Assembly: GCF_000722875.1 (NCBI RefSeq)
Contig: NZ_JFHR01000009.1
Coordinates: 1 to 64,000, forward strand
Length of the DNA stretch: 64,000 bases
Origin: Sphingobium chlorophenolicum
GTDB taxonomy: Bacteria; Pseudomonadota; Alphaproteobacteria; Sphingomonadales; Sphingomonadaceae
Direction: 5' to 3'
Part shown: positions 17,970-27,346 of the stretch, piece after piece
How the letters are laid out: every line of letters begins with the position of its first letter
How positions within the stretch are numbered: the stretch's first letter is position 1
Notes under the pieces: model-generated
Databases searched by the model: none
Told to the model about the DNA's origin: nothing
What the model saw: the letters and a program-made list of their open reading frames with translations, nothing else
Translations under genes and position numbers: made by a program

Positions 17970-19091
17970 ATGAGGGTTGAGCGGAACAGCGTAAAGCGCC
18001 TTGGCGCGATGGGCGGCATTTTGGCGGTGCTGGCGGTGGCGGGGCTGTGGACCGTGCGCGCCGCCGGGCCGGAGCCGGTCGTCCATATCGCCGGGGATTC
18101 GGATGTGGACGCGGCGGCGCTGAGGGCGGCGATCGATCCTTTGTTCGACGGCGAGGCGGGCGAGACGCGGGCGTTGGTCGTCATGCATGACGGGGAGATC
18201 GTGGCGGAGCGCTATGCGCCGGGCTATGGTCCGCAGAGCAGGCTGCCGTCCTGGTCGACGGCCAAGAGCGTCACGGCGGTGCTGATCGGACTGATGGTGT
18301 CGGACGGGCGGCTGGCGCTGGATTCGCCGGTGCCGGTCGCGGCCTGGGGCCAGCCGGGCGATCCGCGTGGGCGCATCACGCTGCGGCAGTTGCTGGCCAT
18401 GACGTCCGGCCTGGACCATATCGAGGATGGGGAGCCGGTGGCCGACGCCGATACGGTGCGAATGCTGTTCACCGACGGGGCGCAGGACATGGGCGCCTTT
18501 GCCGAGGCCAAGCCGCTGGCCCATGCGCCGGGGTCGGTCTTTTCCTATTCGACCGGCAGCACGATCATCCTGAGCGACCTGATGGCGCGGATGCTGACGA
18601 ACAGCGCCGACCCCGACGCGCGGCGGCGGGCGATGCAGATGTTCATCGACGGGCGGTTGAAGGTTCCGGCGCGGCTCGACAGCCTGACGGTGGAATATGA
18701 TGCGGCGGGCACGATGATCGGGGGCAGCTTCATGCATATGACGGCGCGCGATTATGCGCGCTTCGGGGAGCTGCTGCGCAATCACGGGCGTGGGGTGGCG
18801 GGGCACCAGATCGTGCCGGAAAAGTGGATCGACCATATGCGCGCGCCTTCGCCGCGCAATGCGGCCTATGGGGCGCATCTGTGGCTCAACCGGGACAGCG
18901 AGGAAAGCGCGCTGATGCCGGGGCGCGCGCCGCGAAGCCTTTTCGGCTGCGTCGGGCATGGCGGGCAATATATATTGGTGTCGCCCTCGCAACGGCTGAC
19001 CGTGGTGCGGCTGGGCATGTCGCCCGACAAGGAACAGCGGGAGGTTGTGAAGGCGGGGCTGGCGAAGCTGGTGGGGCTTTATGCGCGGTGA
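17970..19091 (+). CDS. Serine hydrolase, class C beta-lactamase-like
   Basis: The 373-residue protein has one N-terminal hydrophobic segment (MGGILAVLAVAGLW) and a beta-lactamase/PBP4-type domain. The SxxK motif is STAK (96-99) in SWSTAKSVTAVLIG, the YxN-like position is FSYSTGS, and LLAMTSGLDHIEDGE is the usual helical stretch. Members include esterases, D-aminopeptidases and 6-aminohexanoate-dimer hydrolase; the substrate cannot be read off. ATG 17970 is preferred because the upstream start overlaps the divergent gene's start codon. Confidence 0.88.
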   Translation: MRVERNSVKRLGAMGGILAVLAVAGLWTVRAAGPEPVVHIAGDSDVDAAALRAAIDPLFDGEAGETRALVVMHDGEIVAERYAPGYGPQSRLPSWSTAKSVTAVLIGLMVSDGRLALDSPVPVAAWGQPGDPRGRITLRQLLAMTSGLDHIEDGEPVADADTVRMLFTDGAQDMGAFAEAKPLAHAPGSVFSYSTGSTIILSDLMARMLTNSADPDARRRAMQMFIDGRLKVPARLDSLTVEYDAAGTMIGGSFMHMTARDYARFGELLRNHGRGVAGHQIVPEKWIDHMRAPSPRNAAYGAHLWLNRDSEESALMPGRAPRSLFGCVGHGGQYILVSPSQRLTVVRLGMSPDKEQREVVKAGLAKLVGLYAR

Positions 19092-19112
19092 GGGTTAGCG
19101 GAACGTTTCTAA

Positions 19113-19246
19113 TCCTCCCCATCGGGAGATGGGGAGGTGGCAGCGCGAAGCGCTGAGGGAGGGGAAGGTGGCACGACCTCCGAATTTCCCCTCCACCCCC
19201 GCCTCCGGCGGCGGTCCCCCTCCCCACGCTTTGCGTAGGGAGGATT
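19113..19246 (+). repeat. Family A hairpin repeat, copy 3
   Basis: H1 is CCCCATC-ggga-GATGGGG. H2 here is CAGCGC-gaa-GCGCTG, different in sequence from other copies but still paired. H3 is CGCC-tcc-GGCG and H4 is ACGC-ttt-GCGT. It fills the gap between the serine hydrolase and the convergent phzF-like gene. Confidence 0.88.
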
Positions 19247-19252
19247 GGGTTA

Positions 19253-20041
19253 TTAAAGCAGGAAATTGCCTTCTATCACCGTGCGGCAGGCGCCGATCAG
19301 GATCACGCGGTTGCCGGAAAGGCGGCATAGCAGGCGTCCTCCTCGCGACGATGCCTGATAGGCGGTGAGTTTGGTCTTATCGAGCCGCCCGGCCCAATAG
19401 GGGGTCAGCAGGCAATGGGCGGAGCCGGTGACGGGGTCTTCGTCTATCCCCGCGCCGGGGACGAAGACGCGGCTGACGATGTCGCTGTCCTCTCCGGGCG
19501 CGGTCGCCATGAGGAGGATGCTGCCGGCCTTTTTCAGCGTCGCGAAATCCGGTTGCAGGGCGCGGATCGCGGCGGCGTCGGGATAGACGAAGATCGCATA
19601 GCCGCCCTCGCGCCAACGGGTTTCGAGGACGTCGCCGCCCATGGCTGCGGCCAGGTCCGGCAGTGGCCTTAGTTCGGTCGTCCAGGCGGGGAGCGAGAGG
19701 GCATAGCCGTCGCGGTCCCGCGACACGGTGAGTATGCCCGCATGGGCGGTGCGGAAGCGGACGGCAGTGCGGCCGCCCATCAGCACATGGCCGCTCGCCA
19801 GCGTGGCGTGGCCGCACAGCTTGACCTCCACGGCGGGGGTGAACCAACGCAACGCATAGTCAGCATCCGGATCGTCAGGCGTGGGCACGGTAAAGGCGGT
19901 TTCGGAGAGATTATTCTCCGCCGCGATTGCCTGAAGCGTGGCGTCGTCCAGCCATCGGCCAAGCGGCATGACGGCGGCCGGATTGCCGGTGAAGGGGGCG
20001 TCGGCGAAGGCGTCGACCTGGATGAAGGGCAGGCTGGTCAT
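19253..20041 (-). CDS. PhzF-family isomerase-like protein
   Basis: The 262-residue protein has the two-lobed PhzF (diaminopimelate-epimerase-like) fold pattern: FIQVDAFADAPFTGNPAAV at the start, catalytic E47 in NNLSETAF, LRWFTPAVEVKLCGHATLAS, and the second-lobe loop EDPVTGSAHCLLTPYW. PhzF itself isomerises a phenazine precursor, but most stand-alone members have no known substrate and no phenazine genes are present here. The candidate structured RNA at 20151 lies directly upstream. Confidence 0.9.
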   Translation of the reverse strand: MTSLPFIQVDAFADAPFTGNPAAVMPLGRWLDDATLQAIAAENNLSETAFTVPTPDDPDADYALRWFTPAVEVKLCGHATLASGHVLMGGRTAVRFRTAHAGILTVSRDRDGYALSLPAWTTELRPLPDLAAAMGGDVLETRWREGGYAIFVYPDAAAIRALQPDFATLKKAGSILLMATAPGEDSDIVSRVFVPGAGIDEDPVTGSAHCLLTPYWAGRLDKTKLTAYQASSRGGRLLCRLSGNRVILIGACRTVIEGNFLL

Positions 20042-20150
20042 AAGCGATCCTCTTTTCCGTCATGATGACGCCGCGACCGGCGCGGGGACAGGGCCGGTCG
20101 GGCGGAACTGGTCATGACGGCGTTCGCTTTCCGGCGGGCGGAAAACGAAA

Positions 20151-20280
20151 TGGGCCAGCCATGCAAGCATGACTGGCCCGTGTTCGCGGCTGAAGGGGAC
20201 GTTTTGACCGTCAATCCATGGAAACCATGGTGACGCTCCCCAGGCTTACGCACTGCCGCTCGCCCTCCCGCGGGCGATCT
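20151..20280 (-). ncRNA. Candidate structured RNA with its own terminator
   Basis: Read on the minus strand, GCGGC (20259-20255) pairs with GCCGC (20190-20186), GGGGA (20241-20237) with TCCCC (20199-20195), and CGTCA-CCATGG (20235-20225) with CCATGG-at-TGACG (20221-20209), a rod with internal loops. It is followed by a 13-bp hairpin (20179-20167 with 20164-20152) and ATTTCGTTTT, a good intrinsic terminator. A short hairpin TCGCCC / GGGCGA lies at its 5' end. No clear promoter is visible. The rod with a large internal loop recalls 6S-type RNAs, but it could also be the aroC 3' end or the phzF-like leader. The rest of 20042-20363 shows nothing else. Confidence 0.45.
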
Positions 20281-20363
20281 ATGACAGCGATGGTATCGCA
20301 GAACGGGTGAGTCGTCTCGCCAAAATCACGTCTTTGCCGGAATTATGGCTCGATTCGGCGCGT

Positions 20364-21440
20364 TCAGCCCTCGCCGCATTGGGCGCGGTGGAGCAATTTC
20401 TGGTCCGCCAGCACCAGCGCCATCATCGCCTCCACCACCGGCACGCCGCGAATGCCGACGCAGGGGTCGTGGCGGCCCTTGGTGACGATGTCCGACGCCG
20501 TGCCTTCGCGGGTGACGGTTTCGACCGGGATCAGGATGGAACTGGTCGGCTTGAAGGCGATGCGGACCTTGACCGGCTGGCCGGTGGAGATGCCGCCCGC
20601 GATGCCGCCCGCATGGTTGGCGAGGAAGACGGGGTTGCCGTCATTTCCGGGACGCATCGGATCGGCATTTTGTTCGCCGCGCAGGCGGGCGGCGGCGAAA
20701 CCGTCGCCAATCTCCACGCCCTTGACCGCGTTGATGCTCATCATCGCGGCGGCCAGTTCGCTGTCCAGCTTGGCATAGAGTGGCGCGCCCCAGCCCGCCG
20801 GAACGCCGCTGGCGATGCATTCCACCACCGCGCCGAGCGACGAGCCGTCCTTGCGGGCGTCGTCCACCAGTTTTTCCCAGCGTTTCGCCGCTTCGGGGTC
20901 GGGGCAGAAGAAGGGGTTGTTGTCGATCTCGCTCGCGTCGAAACGGGCTGGGTCGATGGCGTCGCCGCCGATCTCGCTGACATAGGCGAAGATGTCGACA
21001 TCGGGGATGACGAGACGAGCGACCGCGCCCGCCGCCACGCGGCTGGCGGTTTCGCGGGCCGAGGAACGGCCGCCGCCGCGATAGTCGCGGAAGCCATATT
21101 TGGCGTCATAGGCATAGTCGGCATGGCCGGGGCGATAGGCTTTGGCGACTTCGCTATAATCCTTCGACCGCTGGTCAGTATTCTCGATCATCAGGCTGAT
21201 TGGGGTGCCGGTGGTGCGGCCCTCGAACACGCCGGACAGGATGCGGACCTCATCGGCTTCGCGGCGCTGGGTGGTGAATTTCGAGGTGCCGGGTTTGCGC
21301 TTGTCCAGGAAAGGCTGGATGTCGGCTTCGGTCAGGGGCAGGCCCGGAGGGCAGCCGTCGACCATCGCGCCGATGGCGGGACCATGGGACTCGCCCCAGG
21401 TCGAGAAGCGGAAGACGCGGCCGAAGGTGTTGAAGCTCAT
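20364..21440 (-). CDS. aroC: Chorismate synthase AroC
   Basis: AroC makes chorismate from EPSP using reduced FMN, the last shikimate step. The 358-residue protein starts [20 protein letters not shown] (family signature 1), has the [15 protein letters not shown] and [13 protein letters not shown] motifs, and the late [17 protein letters not shown] and [15 protein letters not shown]. The frame is open 91 codons upstream through repeat sequence, so ATG 21440 is taken. It follows fabI across a 90-base hairpin-rich gap. Confidence 0.97.
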   Translation of the reverse strand: MSFNTFGRVFRFSTWGESHGPAIGAMVDGCPPGLPLTEADIQPFLDKRKPGTSKFTTQRREADEVRILSGVFEGRTTGTPISLMIENTDQRSKDYSEVAKAYRPGHADYAYDAKYGFRDYRGGGRSSARETASRVAAGAVARLVIPDVDIFAYVSEIGGDAIDPARFDASEIDNNPFFCPDPEAAKRWEKLVDDARKDGSSLGAVVECIASGVPAGWGAPLYAKLDSELAAAMMSINAVKGVEIGDGFAAARLRGEQNADPMRPGNDGNPVFLANHAGGIAGGISTGQPVKVRIAFKPTSSILIPVETVTREGTASDIVTKGRHDPCVGIRGVPVVEAMMALVLADQKLLHRAQCGEG

Positions 21441-21453
21441 ATCTGCCTTTCGT

Positions 21454-21523
21454 GGGTGAGGTGGTTCGCCCTCACCCTCCCACCGCTTTGCGGTGGGCCC
21501 CTCCCTCTCCCGGTGGGAGAGGG
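21454..21523. repeat. Family E hairpin cluster between fabI and aroC
   Basis: Three consecutive hairpins: GGGTGAG/CTCACCC (21454-21477), CCCACCGC-ttt-GCGGTGGG (21479-21497) and CCCTCTCCC-ggt-GGGAGAGGG (21503-21523), the last followed by TTTT on the plus strand. In the fabI-aroC direction it has no T-run and may act as a processing or stability element. Confidence 0.8.
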
Positions 21524-21529
21524 GTTTTG

Positions 21530-22336
21530 TTACTTGTCTAGCGCAATGTCCGGCGCGTCTTCGGCCTTCATGCCGATGACGTTGTAGCCCGCATCGACAT
21601 GATGGATTTCGCCGGTCACGCCCGACGCGAGATCGGACAGGAGGTAGAGGGCAGCACCGCCGACATCCTCGATCGTCACATTGCGGCGGAGCGGGCTGTT
21701 CAGCTCGTTCCACTTCATGATGTAGCGGAAATCGCCGATGCCGCTGGCCGCCAGCGTCTTGATCGGACCGGCGGAGATGGCGTTGACGCGGATATTTTCC
21801 GGACCCAGATCCATCGCCAGATATTTGACGCTGGTTTCCAGCGCCGCCTTGGCCACGCCCATGACGTTATAATGGGGGATCACCTTTTCCGCGCCATAAT
21901 AGCTGAGCGTCAGCAGGCTGCCGCCGTCCGGCATCAGGGCGCGGGCGCGCTTGGCGACGGCGACGAAGCTGTAGGCGGAGATGTTCATCGTCAGCAGGAA
22001 ATTTTCCAGGCTGGTGTCGACATACAGGCCGCGCAGCTCATTCTTGTCGGAAAAGCCGATGGCGTGGACCACGAAGTCCAGTCCGCCCCACTTCGCCTTG
22101 ATCTCGTCAAAGGCGGCGTCGAGCTTTTCCATGTCCGACACGTCGCAGTCGATCAGGAAATCGGAACCCAGTTCCTCCGCCAGCGGCTTCACCCGCTTGG
22201 CCAGCGCCTCGCCCTGATAGGCGAAGGCCAGTTCCGCGCCATGCGCATGCAGCGCCTTCGATATGCCCCAGGCCAGCGACTTGTCGTTCGCCAGCCCCAT
22301 GATCAGACCGCGTTTTCCCGCCATCAAGCCTGTCAT
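21530..22336 (-). CDS. fabI: Enoyl-ACP reductase FabI (NADH)
   Basis: FabI catalyses the last reduction in fatty-acid elongation and is the triclosan target class. The 268-residue short-chain dehydrogenase has [20 protein letters not shown] at the cofactor site, [13 protein letters not shown], and the FabI-type catalytic pair in [23 protein letters not shown] cut here to Y-x6-K: the tyrosine in PHYNVMG and the lysine in GVAKAAL. Its start overlaps the YihY gene by four bases, so the two are translationally coupled. ATG at MAGKRG, four codons in, is the alternative start. Confidence 0.96.
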   Translation of the reverse strand: MTGLMAGKRGLIMGLANDKSLAWGISKALHAHGAELAFAYQGEALAKRVKPLAEELGSDFLIDCDVSDMEKLDAAFDEIKAKWGGLDFVVHAIGFSDKNELRGLYVDTSLENFLLTMNISAYSFVAVAKRARALMPDGGSLLTLSYYGAEKVIPHYNVMGVAKAALETSVKYLAMDLGPENIRVNAISAGPIKTLAASGIGDFRYIMKWNELNSPLRRNVTIEDVGGAALYLLSDLASGVTGEIHHVDAGYNVIGMKAEDAPDIALDK

Positions 22337-23301
22337 ACCGTCGTCCCATTCCCTTTATCGTCCTGCGCGGCGGCGGCTTCCTCTTCCGGGAACTCCGCCA
22401 ATGCCGCATTCAATTCCGCGCCAATTACCACGCCAAGCCCGACAAGGAAGAAGAAAATGAGCGTGATCATCACGCCCGCCAAGCTGCCATAGGTCAGGTC
22501 ATAGCCGCCCAGCAGCGAAAGCGTGACCGGCAGCAGCAGGGTGACGCCGTACCACCACAGCGCCGTGGCGATGGCGCCGGGCCATTTGGGAAAGCGCGGA
22601 TCCTTGTACAGGCTAGGGGTCAGGGAGACGTAGAGATAATGGAGGGCGACGCACAATATCGCCATCGGCGCCAGCTTGGTGAGCGCCACGATCTGGATCG
22701 CTTCGTCCGCGAAGGGCAATATCTGGTGCAGGAACTGGTCGATGCCGGTGATGATGACCTGCATGGAAAAGGCGAACATCACCGCGAAAACGCTGACCAG
22801 CGTGATGCCGATGGCGGTCAGGCGATAATGCCAGAAGGGGCGCGTACTCTTCGTGCCATAGGCGCGGCGCAGGATATCGCGGATCGTCTCGATCAGGCTG
22901 CCGACGGTCCACAGCCCGACCAGCCCGCCCAGCCAGAGCAGCGGCCCGGTGCGGGCGTTCAGCACGTCGATGATCGGTTGCCGCACGACATCGGCCACGC
23001 CGGGGGGCACGGTTTCCAGAAAGGCCCTGACCGCCGCCAGCCCGTCCTGCGAATGGCCGAAGATGCTGGCCACCGCCGCCGCCACGATGAAGAAGGGGAA
23101 CAGCGTCATCAGCGAGAGATAGGCAAGGTTCCCCGCATGGATGAATCCGTCGCTATAGGTGCCGACGGCCACGCGCTTCGCGATTTCAAAGGCATGGCTG
23201 CCCGGCCGCACCCGGTCCATATGGCGGTTGAAATGGGCGCGGGCTTCTTGCGCGATGTGCCTGCGGCGGGATTCGGGAGATAAGGGGGACGGTTGCGGCA
23301 T
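22333..23301 (-). CDS. YihY/BrkB-family inner-membrane protein
   Basis: The 322-residue protein belongs to the YihY (formerly RNase BN/BrkB) family. It has about six membrane helices: AGNLAYLSLMTLFPFFIVAAA, then WLGGLVGLWTVGSLIETI, ITLVSVFAVMFAFSMQV, MAILCVALHYLYVSL, a segment near WWYGVTLLLPVTLSLLGGY, and LAGVMITLIFFFLVGLGVVI. The family hallmark GSLIETIRDILRRAYG is present. Its function is unknown; it is not a nuclease. It lies 15 bases after the DnaJ-type gene and overlaps fabI. Confidence 0.92.
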   Translation of the reverse strand: MPQPSPLSPESRRRHIAQEARAHFNRHMDRVRPGSHAFEIAKRVAVGTYSDGFIHAGNLAYLSLMTLFPFFIVAAAVASIFGHSQDGLAAVRAFLETVPPGVADVVRQPIIDVLNARTGPLLWLGGLVGLWTVGSLIETIRDILRRAYGTKSTRPFWHYRLTAIGITLVSVFAVMFAFSMQVIITGIDQFLHQILPFADEAIQIVALTKLAPMAILCVALHYLYVSLTPSLYKDPRFPKWPGAIATALWWYGVTLLLPVTLSLLGGYDLTYGSLAGVMITLIFFFLVGLGVVIGAELNAALAEFPEEEAAAAQDDKGNGTTV

Positions 23302-23316
23302 TCTCCCCCTAACCCC

Positions 23317-24240
23317 TCAGACGCCCAGATGGGTCCGGACGGCGCGGCTGTCCTGCCAGCTTTCGACCAGCGCCTTGATCGCCGGATCGTCGGCGGGCAC
23401 GTCGATCATCAGCGTGACGAGCTGGTCGCCCCGCTGGCCGTCCTTGCCGGTGAAACCCTTGCCCCGCAGGCGCAGCGTCTTGCCGGAGGATGTGCCCGCG
23501 GGCACGCCCAGCATGACGGGACCGTCGACGGTGGGCACCTTGACCTTCGCCCCTTTCACCGCCTCGTCCAGGGTGATCGGCAGTTCCAGCAGCACATTGT
23601 CGCCGTCGCGGGTGAAGAAGGCGTGCGGCCTGACCTCTATCGTGACGATGGCGTCGCCCGCGCCGCCCGGCCCCTGCTGTCCCTTGCCGGAAAGCCGCAT
23701 CTGCGTGCCGGTTTCCACTCCTGCGGGAAGTTTAAGGTCGATGGTCTTGCCGTCCTGGAGCGTGATCCGCTGCGGCGCCAGGGTGGCGGCGTCGATGAAC
23801 TGGACGGCCAGGCGATAGGTGACGTTCGCGCCCTTTTGCGGCGGCGCGCCGCGGCCGAAGCCGCCGCCGCCCCGGCGCCCCGCTCCGCCGAACAGCCCTT
23901 CGAAAATGTCGCCGAAGTCCCCGCCGCCGCCGTTAAATTCGAAACCGCCGCCCTGGCCGCCGGGATGGCCGCGAAAGCCGCCGCCACCACCGCCGCCGAA
24001 GCCGAAGGGAGAGGTCGGATTGCCCTCTGCGTCGATTTCGCCCCGGTCGAAGCGGGCGCGCTTGTCCTTGTCGGACAGCAGGTCATAGGCGCCGGTGACG
24101 GCGGAGAATTTCTCCGCCGCCTTCGGATTGTCCCGGTTCCGGTCGGGATGCAGTTCCTTGGCCAGCTTGCGATAGGCCGATTTGATCTCTGCCTCGCTCG
24201 CGCCGCGCGCGACGCCCAGGGTGGAGTAGGGATCAGCCAT
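23317..24240 (-). CDS. DnaJ C-terminal-type co-chaperone (CbpA-like)
   Basis: The 307-residue protein has a J domain with HPD at 31-33 (LAKELHPDRNRDNP), a Gly/Phe-rich linker (about 75-130), and two substrate-binding beta domains (YRLAVQFIDAATL, then VPTVDGPVMLGVPAGTSSG). It lacks the CxxCxGxG zinc fingers, so it is of the CbpA/type II class. It should stimulate DnaK ATPase. It heads a minus-strand series with the YihY gene and fabI. ATG 24240 begins the J domain; an ATG four codons upstream is less likely. Confidence 0.92.
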   Translation of the reverse strand: MADPYSTLGVARGASEAEIKSAYRKLAKELHPDRNRDNPKAAEKFSAVTGAYDLLSDKDKRARFDRGEIDAEGNPTSPFGFGGGGGGGFRGHPGGQGGGFEFNGGGGDFGDIFEGLFGGAGRRGGGGFGRGAPPQKGANVTYRLAVQFIDAATLAPQRITLQDGKTIDLKLPAGVETGTQMRLSGKGQQGPGGAGDAIVTIEVRPHAFFTRDGDNVLLELPITLDEAVKGAKVKVPTVDGPVMLGVPAGTSSGKTLRLRGKGFTGKDGQRGDQLVTLMIDVPADDPAIKALVESWQDSRAVRTHLGV

Positions 24241-24364
24241 TGCCGCTAACATATCCTTTCGCAGAAAAATCCGGTCGCGCCCTATGTGGCGAAAGGCGCG
24301 GGATCGTTCAAGCGTGGTAAAGCCCTTATCGACATGGCTTTATGAGGGGGGTACATCACCGCGC

Positions 24365-24940
24365 ATGACCGATCCCTTCGTCCTGTTCGATGCCTGGTAT
24401 GTCGAGGCCCGTGAAACCGAGATCAACGACAGCAACGCCATGGCGCTCGCCACCGCCGACGCGCGCGGGCGGCCATCGCTGCGGATGGTGCTGCTGAAGG
24501 GGCATGGGCCGGACGGCTTTATCTTCTACACCAATTTCGAGGGTCGCAAGGCGGAGGAACTGCACGCCAATCCGCATGCCGCGCTGCTGTTCCACTGGAA
24601 GTCGCTGCGGCGGCAGATCCGGATCGAGGGGCCGGTGGGGCCGGTGGACGACGCCACCGCCGACGCCTATTTCGCGACGCGCAGCCGTGACAGCCAGTTG
24701 GGCGCCTGGGCGTCCGACCAGTCCCGCCCGCTGGAATCGCGCGACCTGTTCATGGCCCGCTACGACGAAGCCAGCCTGCGGTTCGAGGGCGGACCGGTGC
24801 CGCGCCCGCCGCACTGGTCGGGATTCCGCCTCACCCCCGAACGCATCGAATTCTGGCAGGATCGCGAACATCGCCTGCATGAACGCCGCCTGTTCGAACG
24901 CAGCGGCGACGGCTGGCGCGAGGGGTTGCTGTATCCATGA
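24365..24940 (+). CDS. pdxH: Pyridoxamine 5'-phosphate oxidase PdxH
   Basis: PdxH oxidises PNP or PMP to pyridoxal phosphate with FMN. The 191-residue protein has NAMALATADARGRPSLRMVLLKG, the FMN-binding FYTNFEGRKAEEL and LLFHWKSLRRQIRIEG, DSQLGAWASDQSRP, and the C-terminal signature around EFWQDREHRLHERRLF. It is slightly short at the N-terminus, as usual in alphaproteobacteria. It is divergent from the DnaJ-type gene across 124 bases. Confidence 0.95.
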   Translation: MTDPFVLFDAWYVEARETEINDSNAMALATADARGRPSLRMVLLKGHGPDGFIFYTNFEGRKAEELHANPHAALLFHWKSLRRQIRIEGPVGPVDDATADAYFATRSRDSQLGAWASDQSRPLESRDLFMARYDEASLRFEGGPVPRPPHWSGFRLTPERIEFWQDREHRLHERRLFERSGDGWREGLLYP

Positions 24941-25084
24941 TGCGGCGCGTTCCCGCACCGTGAAATAAACGCTCGCGGAATATGCCGCTTCGTTCGTTCA
25001 GCGAGATAAGGGGTCCGACCCATTCCGTTGCGAGGGCGCCGGGCGCCTGTTAGGTGTCCGGTTGGGCACGATTAGAGGAACTGC

Positions 25085-26416
25085 ATGCGAAATCGACTGA
25101 CGGCGTTCATCCTGACGGGCATGATATTAGGGGTGATCGCGGGCTTCGCCACCAATATCTGGGCGGGCGGCGACAAGGCCCTGGCGAAGGATGTGGCGGG
25201 TTATTACCACCTGCTGGCCGACATCTTCCTCCACCTCATCAAGATGATCATCGCGCCGCTGGTCTTTTCCACGCTGGTCGCGGGCATCGCGCATATGGGC
25301 GACAGCGCGGCGCTGGGGCGGATCGGCGGGCGCGCGATCGCCTGGTTCATCATCGCCAGCCTGATCTCGCTGACGCTGGGCCTCGTCTTCGTCAATTTCT
25401 TCGCGCCCGGCGAGGGGCTGAACCTGGTCCGCTCCGGCGCGGACGCGGGGGTGAATACCGAAGCGCTCAATTTTCGCGACTTCATCCTGCATGTGTTCCC
25501 GACATCCATGGTCGGGGCGATGGCGGAAAATTCGATCCTGCAGATCGTCGTCTTCTCCCTGTTCGTGGGCGTCGCGCTGACCGCCATCGGCGAGAAGGGG
25601 AAGCCCATCGTCACCGTGATCGAGTCGATGGTCGAACTGATGCTGCAGGTGACCGGCTATGTCATGCGCATGGCGCCGCTGGCGGTGTTCGGCGCGCTGG
25701 CGTCGGCGATCTCGACCGAGGGGCTGGGCGTGCTCAAGACCTTCGGCGAACTGGTGGGTGAATTCTACCTGGCGCTGATCGCGCTCTGGCTGCTGCTGTT
25801 CGCGGCGGGATCGGCCTTCCTGGGCAAGCGGATGGTGACGCTGATCCGTTATGTGCGCGAACCGGTGCTGATCGCTTTCTCCACCGCATCGTCCGAAGCG
25901 GCCTATCCCAAGATGCTGGAGCAGCTCGACCGGTTCGGCGTGCCGCGCCGCATCTACAGCTTCGTGTTGCCGCTGGGCTATTCGTTCAACCTCGACGGGT
26001 CGATGATGTATTCGACCTTCGCCACCATCTTCATCGCCCAGGCCTATGGCATCGACCTGCCGATCGCGACGCAGATCACCATATTGCTGGTGCTGATGGT
26101 GACCAGCAAGGGCATCGCCGCCGTTCCCCGCGCATCCTTGGTGGTGGTGGCGGCAACGCTGGGGCAGTTCGACCTGCCGGTGGAGGGCGTGGCCTTCATC
26201 CTGGCGGTCGATCACTTCATGGACATGGGCCGCACCGCCACCAACGTGCTGGGCAACGCCATTGCCACATCCGTCATCACCAAATGGGAAGGCATGCTGG
26301 AGGTGGAGGAGCCGGACTATGTGCCCCACCCCAAGGCGCCCGCGCATACCCCCTCCCACGGTCGCGCCGGGCTGGAACTGGCGTCGGATATGGTGGAGGA
26401 GGAGAAGCGGGGCTGA
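25085..26416 (+). CDS. Dicarboxylate/amino acid:cation symporter (DAACS)
   Basis: The 443-residue protein belongs to the DctA/GltP family, which couples uptake of C4-dicarboxylates or glutamate/aspartate to protons or sodium. It has FLHLIKMIIAPLVFSTLVAG, the re-entrant-loop serine-rich FSTASSEAAYPKMLEQL, GYSFNLDGSMMYST, and the final MDMGRTATNVLGN motif that contacts the substrate. About eight helices are visible. GAGGA lies before ATG 25085. The precise substrate cannot be told from these motifs. The C-terminus is charged and cytoplasmic. Confidence 0.9.
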   Translation: MRNRLTAFILTGMILGVIAGFATNIWAGGDKALAKDVAGYYHLLADIFLHLIKMIIAPLVFSTLVAGIAHMGDSAALGRIGGRAIAWFIIASLISLTLGLVFVNFFAPGEGLNLVRSGADAGVNTEALNFRDFILHVFPTSMVGAMAENSILQIVVFSLFVGVALTAIGEKGKPIVTVIESMVELMLQVTGYVMRMAPLAVFGALASAISTEGLGVLKTFGELVGEFYLALIALWLLLFAAGSAFLGKRMVTLIRYVREPVLIAFSTASSEAAYPKMLEQLDRFGVPRRIYSFVLPLGYSFNLDGSMMYSTFATIFIAQAYGIDLPIATQITILLVLMVTSKGIAAVPRASLVVVAATLGQFDLPVEGVAFILAVDHFMDMGRTATNVLGNAIATSVITKWEGMLEVEEPDYVPHPKAPAHTPSHGRAGLELASDMVEEEKRG

Positions 26417-26472
26417 GGCGGATGGCGCTTCGTGGCGTCGGTATGGTGAGTTCGGACATTAGCTGCCGTTAA

Positions 26473-26610
26473 ATCCTCCCTGCGCGAAGCGTGGGGAGGG
26501 GGACCGTAGGCGCAGCCGATGGTGGAAGGGAAATACGCAGATCGTGCCCCATTCCCCTCCACCAGCCTGCGGCTGGTCCCCCTCCCCATCTATCGATGGG
26601 GAGGAATAGG
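26473..26610 (-). repeat. Family A hairpin repeat, copy 4 (reverse)
   Basis: Read on the plus strand it begins with H4 (TCCTCCC-TGCGC-gaa-GCG) and ends with H1 (CCCCATC-tatc-GATGGGG). H3 is close to that of copy 1, with ATCGGC-tgc-GCC on the reverse strand, and H2 is ACCAGCC-tgc-GGCTGGT. It lies between the symporter and the convergent FMN reductase. Confidence 0.88.
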
Positions 26611-26632
26611 GCAGGTCCGCTCTCCGTCCCTC

Positions 26633-27199
26633 CTAAACCTTCCTCACCGCCTCGCCCCAATAGACCAAACTCCGCGCGAAGCTGGCGAAGCCGCGTTCCA
26701 GCGCCGCGCCGCTTTCGCCGTGAGGACGGGCTTCGACATCCAGCGTGTCGCCGATCTGGCCAACGCTCAGGCGCTCCGGGATGACGGTCATGCCCATGGC
26801 GTTCAGCGTCACCGTCCAGGCGGCATGGCTGTTCACCCCGGCATAGCGGCCCATGGAATAGCTGGCGATGCCCGCCGGGCGGCGGTCGAATTCCTTGAAA
26901 TAATGATCGACGAGGTTCTTGAGGCCCGGCTGCATGCCCCGATTATATTCCCCCGCGACGAAGACGAAGGCGTCGGCGGCCGCGAGGCGTTCGGAGAGGG
27001 CCGTCATGGCGGCGGGGGCTTCGCCCGCGGGATAGTCGCTGTAGCGCAGATCCAGCATGGGAAGCCCTATGGCCTGGGCGTCTATGAGTTCCGCCTGGTG
27101 GCCGAGGGTCTGGAAACCCTTGATCAGATAATCGGCCAGGCGGATGCCGAGGCGGCCCCGGCGATAGGAACCGTAAAGGATGAGGATGTCGAGCGCCAT
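26633..27199 (-). CDS. NADPH-dependent FMN reductase-like flavoprotein
   Basis: The 188-residue flavodoxin-like protein has the FMN phosphate loop ILYGSYRRGRLGIRLADYL near the N-terminus, FVFVAGEYNRGMQPGLKNLVD (cut here around the GEYN motif, residues about 78-98) and YAGVNSHAAWTV later. Relatives are ChrR/ArsH-type NADPH:FMN or quinone reductases. No partner oxygenase is adjacent, so the physiological acceptor is unknown. The stretch from 27200 to 27541 upstream holds only family A copy 5 and its flanks. Confidence 0.85.
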   Translation of the reverse strand: MALDILILYGSYRRGRLGIRLADYLIKGFQTLGHQAELIDAQAIGLPMLDLRYSDYPAGEAPAAMTALSERLAAADAFVFVAGEYNRGMQPGLKNLVDHYFKEFDRRPAGIASYSMGRYAGVNSHAAWTVTLNAMGMTVIPERLSVGQIGDTLDVEARPHGESGAALERGFASFARSLVYWGEAVRKV

Positions 27200-27346
27200 G
27201 GGAGACTCCCTTCATGGGTTGGGGGAGTGTCGCACCGGGGTTCGATGACGTCCAGCTTCTTGCAGGAGGTTAGTTTGTCGGACTTGGCGGCGTGGACAAA
27301 TGCAAGGCCCGCCGGAATGGGTGATTTGCGTGGCAAGCGGACCCAT

